Shown: positions 14,918 to 23,856, counted from the first letter of the stretch. The stretch is 64,000 nt of DNA from Microbulbifer sp. ALW1 (GCF_009903625.1 NZ_CP047569.1:144001-208000), one strand, 5' to 3'. Numbers and translations: made by a program. Notes: generated by a model from the sequence alone, not told the origin.

Positions 14918-16354
14918 ATGACCATCAAAAAAAATTACATTGCCGGCGAATGGGTGGAGGGCTGCGGCACAAGCCACAATATCAACCCGGCAGATACCAG
15001 CGACGTCATCGCCGAATACGCAACCGCCGACGCTGAGCAGACCAAGGCCGCCATCGCGGCTGCCCGCGGCGCCTTCCCAAGCTGGTCGCTCTCTGGCATT
15101 CAGCTGCGCAGTGAATTGCTCGACCGTATCGGGCAGCTCATCCTCGAGCGCAAACAGGCGCTCGGTGAACTGCTGGCCCGCGAAGAAGGCAAATCACTAC
15201 CCGAGGCCATCGGCGAAGTGGGCCGTGCCGGGCAAATTTTCAAATACTTTTCCGGGGAGGTTTTGCAGCTGCGCGGCGAAATCCAGCCCTCGGTGCGCCC
15301 CGGCCTGGAAGCGAGCGTCACCCGCGAAGCGCTCGGCGTCATCGGCCTGATCACGCCGTGGAATTTCCCGATCGCCATTCCCGCCTGGAAGATTGCCCCG
15401 GCCCTTGCCTACGGCAACTGTGTGGTATTCAAACCCGCCGAACTGGTGCCCGGCAGCGCCCACGCACTGGCAGAGATCATCGCCGAGGCCGGCGTTCCCG
15501 CCGGCGTCTTCAACCTGATCATGGGACCCGGCCGCGTAGTTGGTGACACCCTGGTCAATGATGCGCGGGTCGATGGCATCAGCTTTACCGGCTCGGTCAA
15601 CACCGGGCGCAATATTGCCGCCGCCGCGGTCGGGCGCATGGCCAAAGTGCAGCTGGAAATGGGCGGGAAAAACCCATTGGTAGTCCTCGACGACGCCGAT
15701 CTCGATACCGCCGTGGAATGCGCCATCAACGGCGCCTTCTTCTCTACCGGGCAACGCTGCACCGCCTCCAGCCGGCTGATCGTCACCGAAGGTATTCACG
15801 ACCGCTTTATAGAGGCGATGATCGATCGACTGAAGACCCTCAAGGTAGGCAACCCGCTCGATGCCGGCACCCATATCGGCCCGGTGGTGGACGAGCGGCA
15901 ACTGCGACAGAACCTGGAGTATGTCGAGATCGCGAAGACGGAAGGCGGCAACCTGGTATTCGGCGGCGGCCGGCTGCAGCTGGAAACCGATGGCTTTTTC
16001 CAGCAGCCGGCGCTGTTTATCAACACCACCCCCGAAATGCGAATTAACCGTGAGGAAGTCTTCGGGCCGGTAGCCAGCGTGATCCGGGCGCGCGACTACG
16101 CCCACGCCCTGGAACTGGCCAACGACACCGAGTTCGGCCTTTCTGCGGGCATCGTTACCCAGTCGCTGAAATACGCCACCCACTTCAAGCGGCATGCGCA
16201 GGCCGGCATGGTCATGGTGAATGTGCCCACCGCCGGCGTGGACTATCACGTTCCTTTTGGCGGTCGCAAGGGATCCAGCTACGGCGCGCGGGAACAGGGG
16301 AGCTATGCCCGCGAGTTTTACACTACAGTTAAAACAGCATACACATTGGCCTGA
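14918..16354 (+). CDS. Aldehyde dehydrogenase, 2-oxoglutarate semialdehyde dehydrogenase type
   Basis: The enzyme has 478 residues from the ATG at 14918, preceded by CAGGA; the longer frame from 14768 overlaps the dehydratase gene. Family signatures are LITPWNFPIAIPAWKIAPAL (cofactor domain), FTGSVNTGRNIA, the catalytic Glu in QLEMGGKNP and the catalytic Cys in STGQRCTASSRLIV, and the C-terminal PFGGRKGSS. It oxidises an aldehyde to an acid with NAD(P)+. Third in the operon after lactonase and dehydratase, it would convert 2-oxoglutarate semialdehyde to 2-oxoglutarate, the last step of the Weimberg pathway. The substrate is assigned by context and subfamily resemblance. Confidence 0.87.
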   Translation: MTIKKNYIAGEWVEGCGTSHNINPADTSDVIAEYATADAEQTKAAIAAARGAFPSWSLSGIQLRSELLDRIGQLILERKQALGELLAREEGKSLPEAIGEVGRAGQIFKYFSGEVLQLRGEIQPSVRPGLEASVTREALGVIGLITPWNFPIAIPAWKIAPALAYGNCVVFKPAELVPGSAHALAEIIAEAGVPAGVFNLIMGPGRVVGDTLVNDARVDGISFTGSVNTGRNIAAAAVGRMAKVQLEMGGKNPLVVLDDADLDTAVECAINGAFFSTGQRCTASSRLIVTEGIHDRFIEAMIDRLKTLKVGNPLDAGTHIGPVVDERQLRQNLEYVEIAKTEGGNLVFGGGRLQLETDGFFQQPALFINTTPEMRINREEVFGPVASVIRARDYAHALELANDTEFGLSAGIVTQSLKYATHFKRHAQAGMVMVNVPTAGVDYHVPFGGRKGSSYGAREQGSYAREFYTTVKTAYTLA

Positions 16355-16406
16355 ATTCCTCAGGCCGCGAGGGATTCGCGCGTATAACGCAGTCGAGGTC
16401 AACACC

Positions 16407-16586
16407 ATGAATACGCAGCTACCAGTCAACCCCCAGAGATCCGCCAAGCCAGCGATGCTGGCGGCACAGGAAAAGACCGACCAGCAGACGCAGAACCCGG
16501 ATGCCAAGACCGGTCGAAGTCGCGGAAATCTGGAGCTGCGTTATCCAAAAGAACTGGAACGCTGTTTTGTGCTCGGAAATAACTGA
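16407..16586 (+). CDS. Possible small protein, 59 residues, unknown
   Basis: A short frame starts MNTQLPVNPQRSAKPAML with GAGGT seven nt before the ATG, a good ribosome site, 52 nt after the aldehyde dehydrogenase. It ends ERCFVLGNN. It is hydrophilic, lacks a signal or membrane segment and I recognise no family. A terminator follows about 100 nt later, so it would be the last gene of the operon. It may equally be untranslated 3' sequence. Confidence 0.3.
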   Translation: MNTQLPVNPQRSAKPAMLAAQEKTDQQTQNPDAKTGRSRGNLELRYPKELERCFVLGNN

Positions 16587-16907
16587 TCACTGATACAGAT
16601 ACCGCCACAGATATTCATAGGTCTTGTGGCGGTCATCCATGACCGGTTTTCGTTGGACTCTTTTAGTGAGCTTTTTAGTTGGACTTTCCCCCGCTCCGGC
16701 GGGGATTTTTTCCAGGCGTGATCCGTCACAGTTAAAAGAACGCCCATAAGAGCAGTCGGTCGCTTTAAACTGTTTCAGTATAAGAACAGTCGCTTGATAA
16801 CCTGCCTGAATATTAAAAACCGCGCTCGGCCGATACCGGCAAAGCGCAGCAGTAATAGCATTAGCAACGAATAACAAAAACAACCGCGAGTAGCGCCCCA
16901 TACCCCC
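16587..16907. other. Intergenic region before xylonate dehydratase gene
   Basis: No convincing gene is seen. It contains a plus-strand terminator (16689-16711). No copy of the LacI-type palindrome is visible, so the downstream dehydratase may have a different promoter control. A 104-codon minus-strand frame here runs through the terminator hairpin and is not called. Confidence 0.5.
16689..16711 (+). terminator. Intrinsic terminator after lactonase operon
   Basis: The stem CCCCGC / GCGGGG with a TCCG loop is followed by ATTTTTT on the plus strand. It separates the lactonase-dehydratase-dehydrogenase operon from the xylonate dehydratase gene. Confidence 0.8.
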
Positions 16908-18749
16908 ATGAGCAATACAACTCCCAAATCATCCCGTATCTTCCGCAGCGCGCGCTGGTTCGACGACAAGGCCCATGCGGATCACACTGCCCTCTATCTG
17001 GAGCGTTACTTCAACTTCGGCCTCACCCGGGAAGAACTGCAGTCCGGCAAGCCGATTATCGGTATTGCCCAAACCGGCAGCGACCTGACCCCCTGCAATC
17101 GCCACCACAAGGAGCTGGCGCAGCGGGTAAAAGACGGCATCCGGGATGCCGGTGGCATCCCCATGGAATTTCCGGTGCACCCGATCTTCGAACAGGGGCG
17201 CCGCCCCACCGCCGCGCTGGATCGCAATCTCGCCACCCTGGGGCTGATCGAAATCCTGCACGGCTACCCGGTGGACGCCGTGGTGCTTACCACCGGTTGC
17301 GACAAAACCACGCCGGCCACCCTGATGGCCGCCTTGCAGCTGGATATCCCCGCCATCGTCTATTCCGGCGGCCCCATGCTAAATGGCTGGCGGCCCATCA
17401 GTTGCGAAGGAGATAGCGACAAACCCGAACCGCAGGCACACGAAGAGCGTGTCGGCTCCGGCACCGCTATCTGGCAAAACCGCGAACGGCTCGCAAAGGG
17501 TGAGTTGGACTACGCCGGCTTTATGGATGCCTCGGCAGAATCCGTGCCCAGTGTCGGCCATTGCAACACCATGGGCACGGCGCTTTCCATGAACGCACTG
17601 GCGGAAGTACTCGGCATGTCCCTGCCCGGCTGCGCCGCGATTCCGGCCCCCTACAAAGAGCGCGCGCAAATGGGTTACCACACCGGGCGGCGCATCGTGG
17701 AAATGGCTTTTGCAGACCTGAAACCGTCGGACATTCTCACCCGGCAGTCCTTCCTCAATGCGGTGGTCGCCTGCAGCGCACTGGGCGGCTCCACCAATGC
17801 GGTGGTACACCTGCTGGCGCTGGCCCGAGGGCTGAAAAACGTGGAACTGAGCATGGATGACTGGCAAGACTACGGCGAGAATATTCCCCTGCTGGTCAAC
17901 TGTATGCCCGCGGGGAAATACCTGGGGGAAGAGTTCTACCGTGCAGGTGGCGTCCCCGCCCTGTTGAATCAGCTGATCGCCGACGGCCTCATCGACGGCG
18001 AGCAGAACACCGTCACCGGCCAAAGCCTGGCCCATAACTGCCGCAGCTTCCGCGTGCGCAATCGCGACGTGATTTTCCCGACGGACAAACCGTTAATGGA
18101 AAAAGCCGGCTTCGCCATCATGCGCGGCAACTTCTTCGACTCGGCGCTGATGAAGAAGTCCGTCATCAATCCGGCATTCCGCCAAAAATACCTGCAGGAC
18201 TCCGAGCACCCGAACTGCTTTACCGCCCGCGCCATCGTCTTCGAAGGCCCCGAGGACTACCGCGCGCGCATTGACGACCCAGCCCTGGATATCGACGAGC
18301 ACTGTATGCTGGTGATCCGCAATGTAGGCCCGGTGGGTTACCCCGGTTCTGCGGAAGTGGTCAACATGCTGCCGCCCAAGCGGCTGGTCAAACAGGGCAT
18401 CAATTGCCTCCCCACCTTGGGTGATGGTCGCCAGAGCGGTACCTCGGGCAGTCCCTCGATCCTGCATATCTCCCCCGAGGCGGCCACCGGTGGCGGTATT
18501 GCCCTGTTGGAGACCGGTGACCGGATTCGCGTAGACCTCGGTAATCACCGGGTCGATGTGTTGCTGTCCGACGAAGCCCTGGCAGAGCGGCAACAGCAAC
18601 GAAAGGCGCCCGCCTTGGCCAACCAGACGCCCTGGCAGGAAATCTATCGCAAAACCGTGAGCCAGCTGGATACCGGGGCGGTAATGGAGACCGACGAACA
18701 GTTTGTGCGGATTCTCGATGCGCACCCGGTCGGGCGCCACTCGCATTAA
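16908..18749 (+). CDS. xylD: IlvD/Edd-family D-xylonate dehydratase (XylD-like)
   Basis: The product has 613 residues. Iron-sulfur cluster ligands and family motifs are visible: GIAQTGSDLTPCNRHH, LTTGCDKTTPATLMA, VPSVGHCNTMGTALSMNALA, GGSTNAVVHLLALA, LPTLGDGRQSGTSGSPSIL and the C-terminal TPWQEIYRKTVSQLDTGAV followed by a His-rich end. This closely follows the Caulobacter XylD pattern as I recall it, including length and tail. It dehydrates D-xylonate to 2-keto-3-deoxy-D-xylonate, the step between the lactonase and the FAH-family enzyme. It lies behind a terminator and has a weak ribosome site, so expression may be set separately. L-arabonate dehydratase activity is an alternative in this family. 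Confidence 0.88.
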   Translation: MSNTTPKSSRIFRSARWFDDKAHADHTALYLERYFNFGLTREELQSGKPIIGIAQTGSDLTPCNRHHKELAQRVKDGIRDAGGIPMEFPVHPIFEQGRRPTAALDRNLATLGLIEILHGYPVDAVVLTTGCDKTTPATLMAALQLDIPAIVYSGGPMLNGWRPISCEGDSDKPEPQAHEERVGSGTAIWQNRERLAKGELDYAGFMDASAESVPSVGHCNTMGTALSMNALAEVLGMSLPGCAAIPAPYKERAQMGYHTGRRIVEMAFADLKPSDILTRQSFLNAVVACSALGGSTNAVVHLLALARGLKNVELSMDDWQDYGENIPLLVNCMPAGKYLGEEFYRAGGVPALLNQLIADGLIDGEQNTVTGQSLAHNCRSFRVRNRDVIFPTDKPLMEKAGFAIMRGNFFDSALMKKSVINPAFRQKYLQDSEHPNCFTARAIVFEGPEDYRARIDDPALDIDEHCMLVIRNVGPVGYPGSAEVVNMLPPKRLVKQGINCLPTLGDGRQSGTSGSPSILHISPEAATGGGIALLETGDRIRVDLGNHRVDVLLSDEALAERQQQRKAPALANQTPWQEIYRKTVSQLDTGAVMETDEQFVRILDAHPVGRHSH

Positions 18750-18831
18750 TACAATCAAACCATGACAGACGTGTCCGGCTGCTATCTTTGAGGTTCACTT
18801 GGTTCACCAGTAAGCCACGAGGAAAACAGCC

Positions 18832-19401
18832 GTGACATCAGCGCCCTTCAAAGTTCTCGCCATCTCCGGCAGCCTGCGCAAAAGCTCCTTTAACAGCGCC
18901 GCCCTGCAGGTCGCCGCCGACATTGCCGGTGGCACTGCGGAGTTCACTTTCGCCAAGCTGTCCGGCATTCCCCTGTACGACCAGGACCTGCGGGATATGG
19001 GCGTGCCGGAAGCGGTGGAAACCCTGCAGCAGCAGATACTGGAAGCGGACGCCATTCTGTTTTCCACCCCTGAGTACAACTACTCGGTTTCCGGGGTACT
19101 CAAGAACACCATCGACTGGCTCTCCCGCGTGGACCCGCAGCCGTTTGCGGACAAGCCGGTCGCAGTGATGAGCGCCAGCATGAGCGCCTTCGGCGGTGCC
19201 CGCGCCCAGTACGACCTGCGCCGGATTTTGATCTACCTGAACGCCCACTTCGTGAATAAACCGGAAGTGATGATCAGCTTTGCGCACAAGAAATTTGATG
19301 AGAGCGGCCAGTTGACCGATGAGGATACGCGGAAGTTTATCGGAGATCTGGTGGAGGCCCTGGCGAAATGGACCCGCCGACTGGCACCCGACGATTTTTG
19401 A
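18832..19401 (+). CDS. NADPH-dependent FMN reductase family protein
   Basis: The flavodoxin-like protein has 189 residues from a GTG start with GAGGA about nine nt upstream. It shows the phosphate-binding loop AISGSLRKSSFNSAAL, the family motif STPEYNYSVSGVLKNTIDWLSR and the conserved MSASMSAFGGARAQYDLR. Enzymes of this family reduce FMN or quinones and azo compounds with NAD(P)H in the cytosol. It follows the dehydratase gene by 82 nt on the same strand and may be co-transcribed, although no role in xylose breakdown is obvious. Confidence 0.85.
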   Translation: MTSAPFKVLAISGSLRKSSFNSAALQVAADIAGGTAEFTFAKLSGIPLYDQDLRDMGVPEAVETLQQQILEADAILFSTPEYNYSVSGVLKNTIDWLSRVDPQPFADKPVAVMSASMSAFGGARAQYDLRRILIYLNAHFVNKPEVMISFAHKKFDESGQLTDEDTRKFIGDLVEALAKWTRRLAPDDF

Positions 19402-19516
19402 GGAGGTGCCACGAAAGTGGCGATTGTATATGCCTGTTGGCCACTAGCCGCCCACCGTACGCCGATGTGCAGCTAGCCGGCGAAATCAAGGATATGACTT
19501 GTGAGACAGCCACAGG

Positions 19517-19741
19517 TCACGCAGCGGCGGCATGCATTCCCGCAGTAACCGTTGACTCGGATTTGCTCCGGTTCCACCACTTCTCATGGAAGTAAAACGC
19601 CACGGTATTACAGGCAGGTTCCACCAGCGCCAGTGCACTTCCAACCCAGATGTCACCGGTCATCACATAGCCCACCGTAAAGGCGACGGCCATATGTATA
19701 GCGGCGAAGCTACAGGTTTTGGTCATGGTTTGCTGTTTCAT
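19517..19741 (-). CDS. DUF2061 membrane protein
   Basis: The small protein of 74 residues starts at 19741, where GAGGGTG precedes the ATG; a 17-codon upstream extension is possible. It reads TKTCSFAAIHMAVAFTVGYV, TGDIWVGSALALVEP and NTVAFYFHEKWW, the conserved text of the DUF2061 family, with two membrane segments. Its function is unknown. A Fur-box-like sequence lies about 80 nt upstream. Confidence 0.8.
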   Translation of the reverse strand: MKQQTMTKTCSFAAIHMAVAFTVGYVMTGDIWVGSALALVEPACNTVAFYFHEKWWNRSKSESTVTAGMHAAAA

Positions 19742-19820
19742 GGAATCACCCTCTTGCACTGAGCACTGCCCGACAACCGCACAGCTGCTCAAAAACCATC
19801 AGAACACCATGTGCATTATT

Positions 19821-19839
19821 GAGAACGATTATTATTTGC
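19821..19839. promoter_or_regulatory. Possible Fur box upstream of DUF2061 gene
   Basis: GAGAACGATTATTATTTGC matches 12 of 19 positions of the E. coli Fur consensus by direct comparison. The AT-rich setting makes chance matches likely. Confidence 0.3.
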
Positions 19840-19954
19840 AAAAATTACTTATGCTTCTCGCCCTGATAGAAATGACCAATTGACCAGCGTGAAGCACCCC
19901 CGGGCAGTCAGGCCCACTTCAAAAGCCGTGTAGATAACGCGGCAGTTCCACCGC

Positions 19955-20458
19955 CTAGATTGCCGCTAGCAGGCTACCGAGAGCCGCCAGCAGCTGTGAG
20001 TACTGACTCTCATTGAATTGCGCCAGCAAAACCCCTGCCACCAAGGCCCCAACAGGCCAACGGTATGACGCTGCCACCAGATATGACCGCTCAGGCTTAT
20101 TTGGGTCGTAGAAAACCGGCACCGTTGATCCATCGATAATGGGTAGCAGGTCAGATGTCGAAATCGGGAGCAGATTGACCGAGAATAACTTCGCCCCCAC
20201 ATACTCACGCCCCGCAACGCTGTAGCGATAACGCAACTGCGGGGTGTAGCTAACCGAAGTAATTTTCTTGACCGGGGCATAGTCGCTTCCGGTCAAGACA
20301 AAGCCCGTGTCCACCTCCCGGTCTACCCCACTGCGTTCGACTTTTGCCTTAGCCGCAGACCAATTGTTCCTTCGGAACACCAAACCGAAGTAGATGAACG
20401 CTGCAGCCGCAAGAAAAAGCCCGGCGCCGTTTACAATGGAGAAATAATTGTCGGTCAT
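19955..20458 (-). CDS. DUF3592-type membrane protein
   Basis: The protein has 167 residues with an N-terminal membrane segment (VNGAGLFLAAAAFIYFGLVF), a soluble beta-rich middle containing VSYTPQLRYRYSVAGREYVG and VPVFYDPNKPERSYL, and a C-terminal hydrophobic segment. The YDPxxPExSYL motif is the mark of the DUF3592 family. The function is unknown. It sits 38 nt after the esterase gene on the same strand. Confidence 0.75.
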   Translation of the reverse strand: MTDNYFSIVNGAGLFLAAAAFIYFGLVFRRNNWSAAKAKVERSGVDREVDTGFVLTGSDYAPVKKITSVSYTPQLRYRYSVAGREYVGAKLFSVNLLPISTSDLLPIIDGSTVPVFYDPNKPERSYLVAASYRWPVGALVAGVLLAQFNESQYSQLLAALGSLLAAI

Positions 20459-20496
20459 GGATCACCTGTAAAAGCGCTATTAAAAACGCATTGGTA

Positions 20497-21411
20497 TCAA
20501 CCTCTGGCGCACTGGGTTTTAAGAGCGTGCAGCTTCTGCGCAAAGTCACGGCCCAGTGCGATATAGCCCTCAGAGCGGTAGTGCCAGTCATCCCCATCGG
20601 CGTACGCAAAATCTTCGGTCGCCGTTGAGAGCGCGGCACACCTGTCGATCTCGGTAAATGCCTTCTGGGCGTTGCGCACCGACTCGGAAAACTGCATCAC
20701 CGTCTGCGCCTGGCCACGTTTCGAATCGGTAATCCGGCCGATCACAACCGGCAGCGCATTGTTGTGCAGCGCAGCGCGCATCAGCTTTACCTGCAAATTG
20801 AGGTTATCCAGATACTGTACTGCCGCTCGTTCATTGTCGAAGGCATCCGCCTCCCCCTGCATCCACAGGATACCCGCGGGGACAAGCGTATCTTCCTCCC
20901 CGTCCCCATCAATATCCGCAGTGCCAAGTGCCTGGCTAACCGCATTCAGAAAGTAATCGTACTGGTTCACCTTGGAAACATTCGGGTCCCAGGAGCCAAA
21001 GCCGGAGGCCCCATCGACCAATGCACTGCCACCCCAGGCATACTTGATGAGGGCGACATTCTCGTCGGGCGCGAGTTGCTGGATTGTGTGACCGAAGCTC
21101 ACTTCAGGGCCAAATCTGTCAGAAAAAACGTACTTGCCACTCTGGTAGTCAGAATTCAGACCAAAACCCGGCTGTAGCGCTGTCCAGTGGCCATTGCCAC
21201 CATCTGTTGCCTCGTCCATCCGCGGCGCACCATTGAAAATACGGACCTTGGAAATGGGGCTTTGCAGTACTTCCGGTAAATCCCGGTTAAATCCGAAGCC
21301 CACCATGTTGGACTGGCCACCGAGAAAATACACCTGATAGGTTTTTGCCTGCAGCGGAGAAGCCGCCAGCAGTGACAACAAGAAAAGAAAACGTAGATTG
21401 ATGATTTTCAC
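20497..21411 (-). CDS. Secreted SGNH-type carbohydrate esterase (sialate O-acetylesterase/CE6-like)
   Basis: The product has about 304 residues from a GTG at 21411, chosen because GGAG lies seven nt upstream; the ATG at 21450 has no such site. A signal peptide (KIINLRFLFLLSLLAASPLQA) is followed by the family blocks YFLGGQSNMVGFGF with the nucleophilic Ser, KYAWGGSALVDG, ILWMQGEADA and a C-terminal DDWHYRSEGYIALG that supplies the Asp-His pair. Related enzymes remove acetyl groups from sialic acid or xylan. An acetylxylan esterase role would fit the xylose genes nearby but is inferred. Confidence 0.78.
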   Translation of the reverse strand: MKIINLRFLFLLSLLAASPLQAKTYQVYFLGGQSNMVGFGFNRDLPEVLQSPISKVRIFNGAPRMDEATDGGNGHWTALQPGFGLNSDYQSGKYVFSDRFGPEVSFGHTIQQLAPDENVALIKYAWGGSALVDGASGFGSWDPNVSKVNQYDYFLNAVSQALGTADIDGDGEEDTLVPAGILWMQGEADAFDNERAAVQYLDNLNLQVKLMRAALHNNALPVVIGRITDSKRGQAQTVMQFSESVRNAQKAFTEIDRCAALSTATEDFAYADGDDWHYRSEGYIALGRDFAQKLHALKTQCARG

Positions 21412-21464
21412 TGTATTACTCCAGAAGTGAAACAGAATTGAACCATGCAAAGGCAGCTCCAGGG

Positions 21465-22070
21465 CTAAGAGTCGCGATTATTTGGTCCGCGGTTGGCTCG
21501 CTTGTATCTTTCCTGATACTCACGCCGCTGTTTGGTAATTTCGTAAAGCACGATACCCGTGGTAGTGCCAAGGTTCAGGCTCTCTATCATCCCGAACATG
21601 GGAATAGACACACAGAACGCACTGTTCTCCACCGCCAGGTCACTGATACCACGGGATTCATTGCCAAACCACACCGCCAGTTTCGGATGGGTGTAATCCG
21701 CCTCGTGCAAGATGAAGTTCTGTTTTCCCTTGACGTGTGGCGAGGTCACAATGGACGTGAACCTGTTTTTGGCCAGATGCTCCAGACAGTGCTCGGTACT
21801 GTCGAACCTTTTGACGAAGCTCCACTTGATCGCGGAAACCGAAGTCTTGGTCAGGGACTTCCGCTCTCGCATCTCCTCCCAGTCGTCCGGCAGTGCATTT
21901 CTCGGGTCTACGATATAGGTCTTTTCCACACCCAACGCGTTGACGTTACGAATGACGGTGCCAATATTCTTGACATCCATCGGGCATTCGAGAATGGCAA
22001 TCAGGTTCTTACAGCGATAGGGCTTTATTTCGTCAGCCCTTTTGCGCGCGTCAGATTTTTGGTCATCCAT
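21465..22070 (-). CDS. TrmH/SpoU-family RNA 2'-O-methyltransferase
   Basis: The protein has about 201 residues from the ATG at 22070; a TTG ten codons upstream is the alternative start, and neither has a clear ribosome site. All three SPOUT knot motifs are seen: motif 1 NIGTVIRNVNALGVEKTYIV, motif 2 AVWFGNESRGIS and motif 3 IPMFGMIESLNLGTTTGIVL. Such enzymes methylate ribose 2'-OH groups in tRNA or rRNA using S-adenosylmethionine. The single-domain length fits a TrmH-like rather than an RlmB-like enzyme. The precise RNA target is unknown. Confidence 0.85.
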   Translation of the reverse strand: MDDQKSDARKRADEIKPYRCKNLIAILECPMDVKNIGTVIRNVNALGVEKTYIVDPRNALPDDWEEMRERKSLTKTSVSAIKWSFVKRFDSTEHCLEHLAKNRFTSIVTSPHVKGKQNFILHEADYTHPKLAVWFGNESRGISDLAVENSAFCVSIPMFGMIESLNLGTTTGIVLYEITKQRREYQERYKRANRGPNNRDS

Positions 22071-22116
22071 GTTGGTGTCACACTTATTCGATAGCCCCAA
22101 TAGGGCAATTGCCGGG

Positions 22117-22563
22117 TTAACTGCGATAGGTATAGAAATACCAGGAACTCTTGCTGGTATTCATGGAATCATAGAGCTTCTGTGCGGCCTCGTTTTCTGG
22201 TGCAGTAACCCACTGCAGCCTTACCGCGCCATGCTTTTCTGCGAAGCCCCGGCAATGCTCGATCAACTTCCGCCCTACACCGTTACCGCGGCTCTCCGGC
22301 ACCGTGTAGAGGTCATTCAATATTGCAACTTTCGAGATGATTGAAGAAGCGAAGGTAAAATACACGGTGGCAAATCCAACTACCCGCCCATCCTTCCAGC
22401 ACACGAACTGGCTTCCTGTCGAGGGGTTTCTACAGAACTGCAAGAAGAATTCAAAATTCTTCTCATCGCAGATATCCGATACCTCGTAGAACTCCTGATA
22501 GGCTCGAATCAGAGGCAAAACCTCTTTCAGATTCTCTTCTGATACTTGTTCAATCACTATCAT
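22117..22563 (-). CDS. GNAT-family N-acetyltransferase
   Basis: The protein has 148 residues. The acetyl-CoA site is visible as LNDLYTVPESRGNGVGRKLI, the R/QxxGxG/A pattern of motif A, followed by LQWVTAPENEAAQKLYDSM in motif B. AAGGA lies directly against the ATG, so the GTG two codons later (22557), with six nt spacing, may be the real start. It acetylates an unknown small molecule or protein. It precedes the methyltransferase gene by about 46 nt. Confidence 0.8.
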   Translation of the reverse strand: MIVIEQVSEENLKEVLPLIRAYQEFYEVSDICDEKNFEFFLQFCRNPSTGSQFVCWKDGRVVGFATVYFTFASSIISKVAILNDLYTVPESRGNGVGRKLIEHCRGFAEKHGAVRLQWVTAPENEAAQKLYDSMNTSKSSWYFYTYRS

Positions 22564-22776
22564 TCCTTGAGAAATTCAATTTACACCTACCCATTCACCG
22601 CCACAAATTGGTAAATAATCCCAGATTCATTTCCTACGGCTACTAATCAAGCGAGAACATCGCAGGTGACGATGTTAAACCCTTCACTGTCAGATCATGC
22701 CTCGAAGCACTTTGTCACTTGATGAGACATTCTTTCTGTGTCGGTACGCTACCTATGACTATTAGAGCTGGCGGAC

Positions 22777-23109
22777 TCAGAACCTGGAGTCGTTCTCACA
22801 GGGAATTCCATCATTGTCTCCATCCATTTTTGTATCGGGGCAGTTTCTTATAAAGAAAACCGCCTCTTCTCTGGACGTCATTTGGCTACAATGCTGCCGG
22901 CCATCACATTTAAACCTTTGATATGAAGCCTGGCTAGATTTCACTGGCTCTTTGGATGGAGAAAGTTTGATAGTTTCCATGCCATCAACAGAATGACCAA
23001 CACTTTCTACCTCGTAGTCTCCCCAGCGAACGCCATGACCAGCGAATTTATCTTGGTACAGCTTCCAGCCAGCGAAGGCCAGCAGGCCGAAAATTACTAT
23101 TTTTTTCAT
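22777..23109 (-). CDS. Small secreted/anchored protein with Excalibur calcium-binding motif
   Basis: The product has about 110 residues from the ATG at 23109. An N-terminal hydrophobic segment (KKIVIFGLLAFAGWKLY) acts as a signal or anchor. The C-terminus reads NCPDTKMDGDNDGIPCEN, the DxDxDGxxCE pattern of the Excalibur domain, preceded by a Cys-containing turn (KCDGRQHCSQM). Homologues are often fused to nucleases or cold-shock domains; here only the anchor and the motif are present. The role is unknown. No attC site flanks this gene. Confidence 0.7.
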   Translation of the reverse strand: MKKIVIFGLLAFAGWKLYQDKFAGHGVRWGDYEVESVGHSVDGMETIKLSPSKEPVKSSQASYQRFKCDGRQHCSQMTSREEAVFFIRNCPDTKMDGDNDGIPCENDSRF

Positions 23110-23200
23110 TATTAACACTCAAAACTCTAATGGGAGAATAAAAAAACCTTTTATGCTGATACATATCCAAGCATGATTGCCATTGGTATAACCACAAATC

Positions 23201-23701
23201 CTAAACCAAAAAAATGGCCAGGATGTGATTAATTTTCAACCCGGGACTCACATAAGCTTTTTCAGGAGAACCAGGCATATAGTAGACATGTTTCCCGTGC
23301 TTCCCATTATATACTTCCTCTATATATGCATTTGCGTCCGATCTACTATCGTGATTCGGGACATTGAAATGATGATGCAACAAGCGATACTCACGACCAA
23401 TTACATTATATCCAAGTTCGAAATAAGCCTTATAAAAGACTCTTGCCCCTTCAGTCGAGGATTGAATTTGGATTCCTGAATCCAATACAGAGAACTCAGT
23501 CCTCGGCCAATCTTTACTTGCCACAGAAAGAAAAGCATCCCTTCCAGTCGTAGCCAACATGACAAGACCCAAAACGATCAGTAACAGCAGAACCGCATCG
23601 ATAGCAGCTTCATGCGCTGTTGCCATTGCAACCACTGTGCATGAAAAAAATATACCAAACCAACATACAAAAAATTTGAACTGCCAGGTAATAAATTTCA
23701 T
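23201..23701 (-). CDS. DUF3592-like membrane protein
   Basis: The protein has 166 residues with two N-terminal hydrophobic segments (FFVCWFGIFFSCTVVAMATA and a second at about 36-52), then a soluble part containing VYYMPGSPEKAYVSPGLKIN, which resembles the YDPxxPExSYL signature of the DUF3592 protein at 19955. The function is unknown. It is the gene immediately beyond the last recognisable attC, so it may be a cassette that lost its site or part of the flank. Confidence 0.6.
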   Translation of the reverse strand: MKFITWQFKFFVCWFGIFFSCTVVAMATAHEAAIDAVLLLLIVLGLVMLATTGRDAFLSVASKDWPRTEFSVLDSGIQIQSSTEGARVFYKAYFELGYNVIGREYRLLHHHFNVPNHDSRSDANAYIEEVYNGKHGKHVYYMPGSPEKAYVSPGLKINHILAIFLV

Positions 23702-23714
23702 ATTTTCGTTTTAA

Positions 23715-23856
23715 ACATAACACTCATAAAAAGGGCGACCACTACTATGCACATTTTTGTAAAACTGGATGCGTAGCGTCTGCATAAAATTTGTATGGCG
23801 CCGAACCCCCGGCGGAGGCCCGAAGGACCGCAGCAAACTCCTTGAACCCGTTATGA
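23715..23856 (-). other. attC site of cassette 15
   Basis: It runs from CATAACA to GTTATGA, about 142 bp. Inner sequence (GGCGGAGGCCCGAAGGACCG) matches other sites of the array. The stop codon of the gene to the right lies in the terminal GTTATGA. Confidence 0.7.

Noticed and set aside
16587..16901. A 104-codon minus-strand frame before the xylonate dehydratase
   Set aside because: It reads through a terminator hairpin and shows no coding signature.
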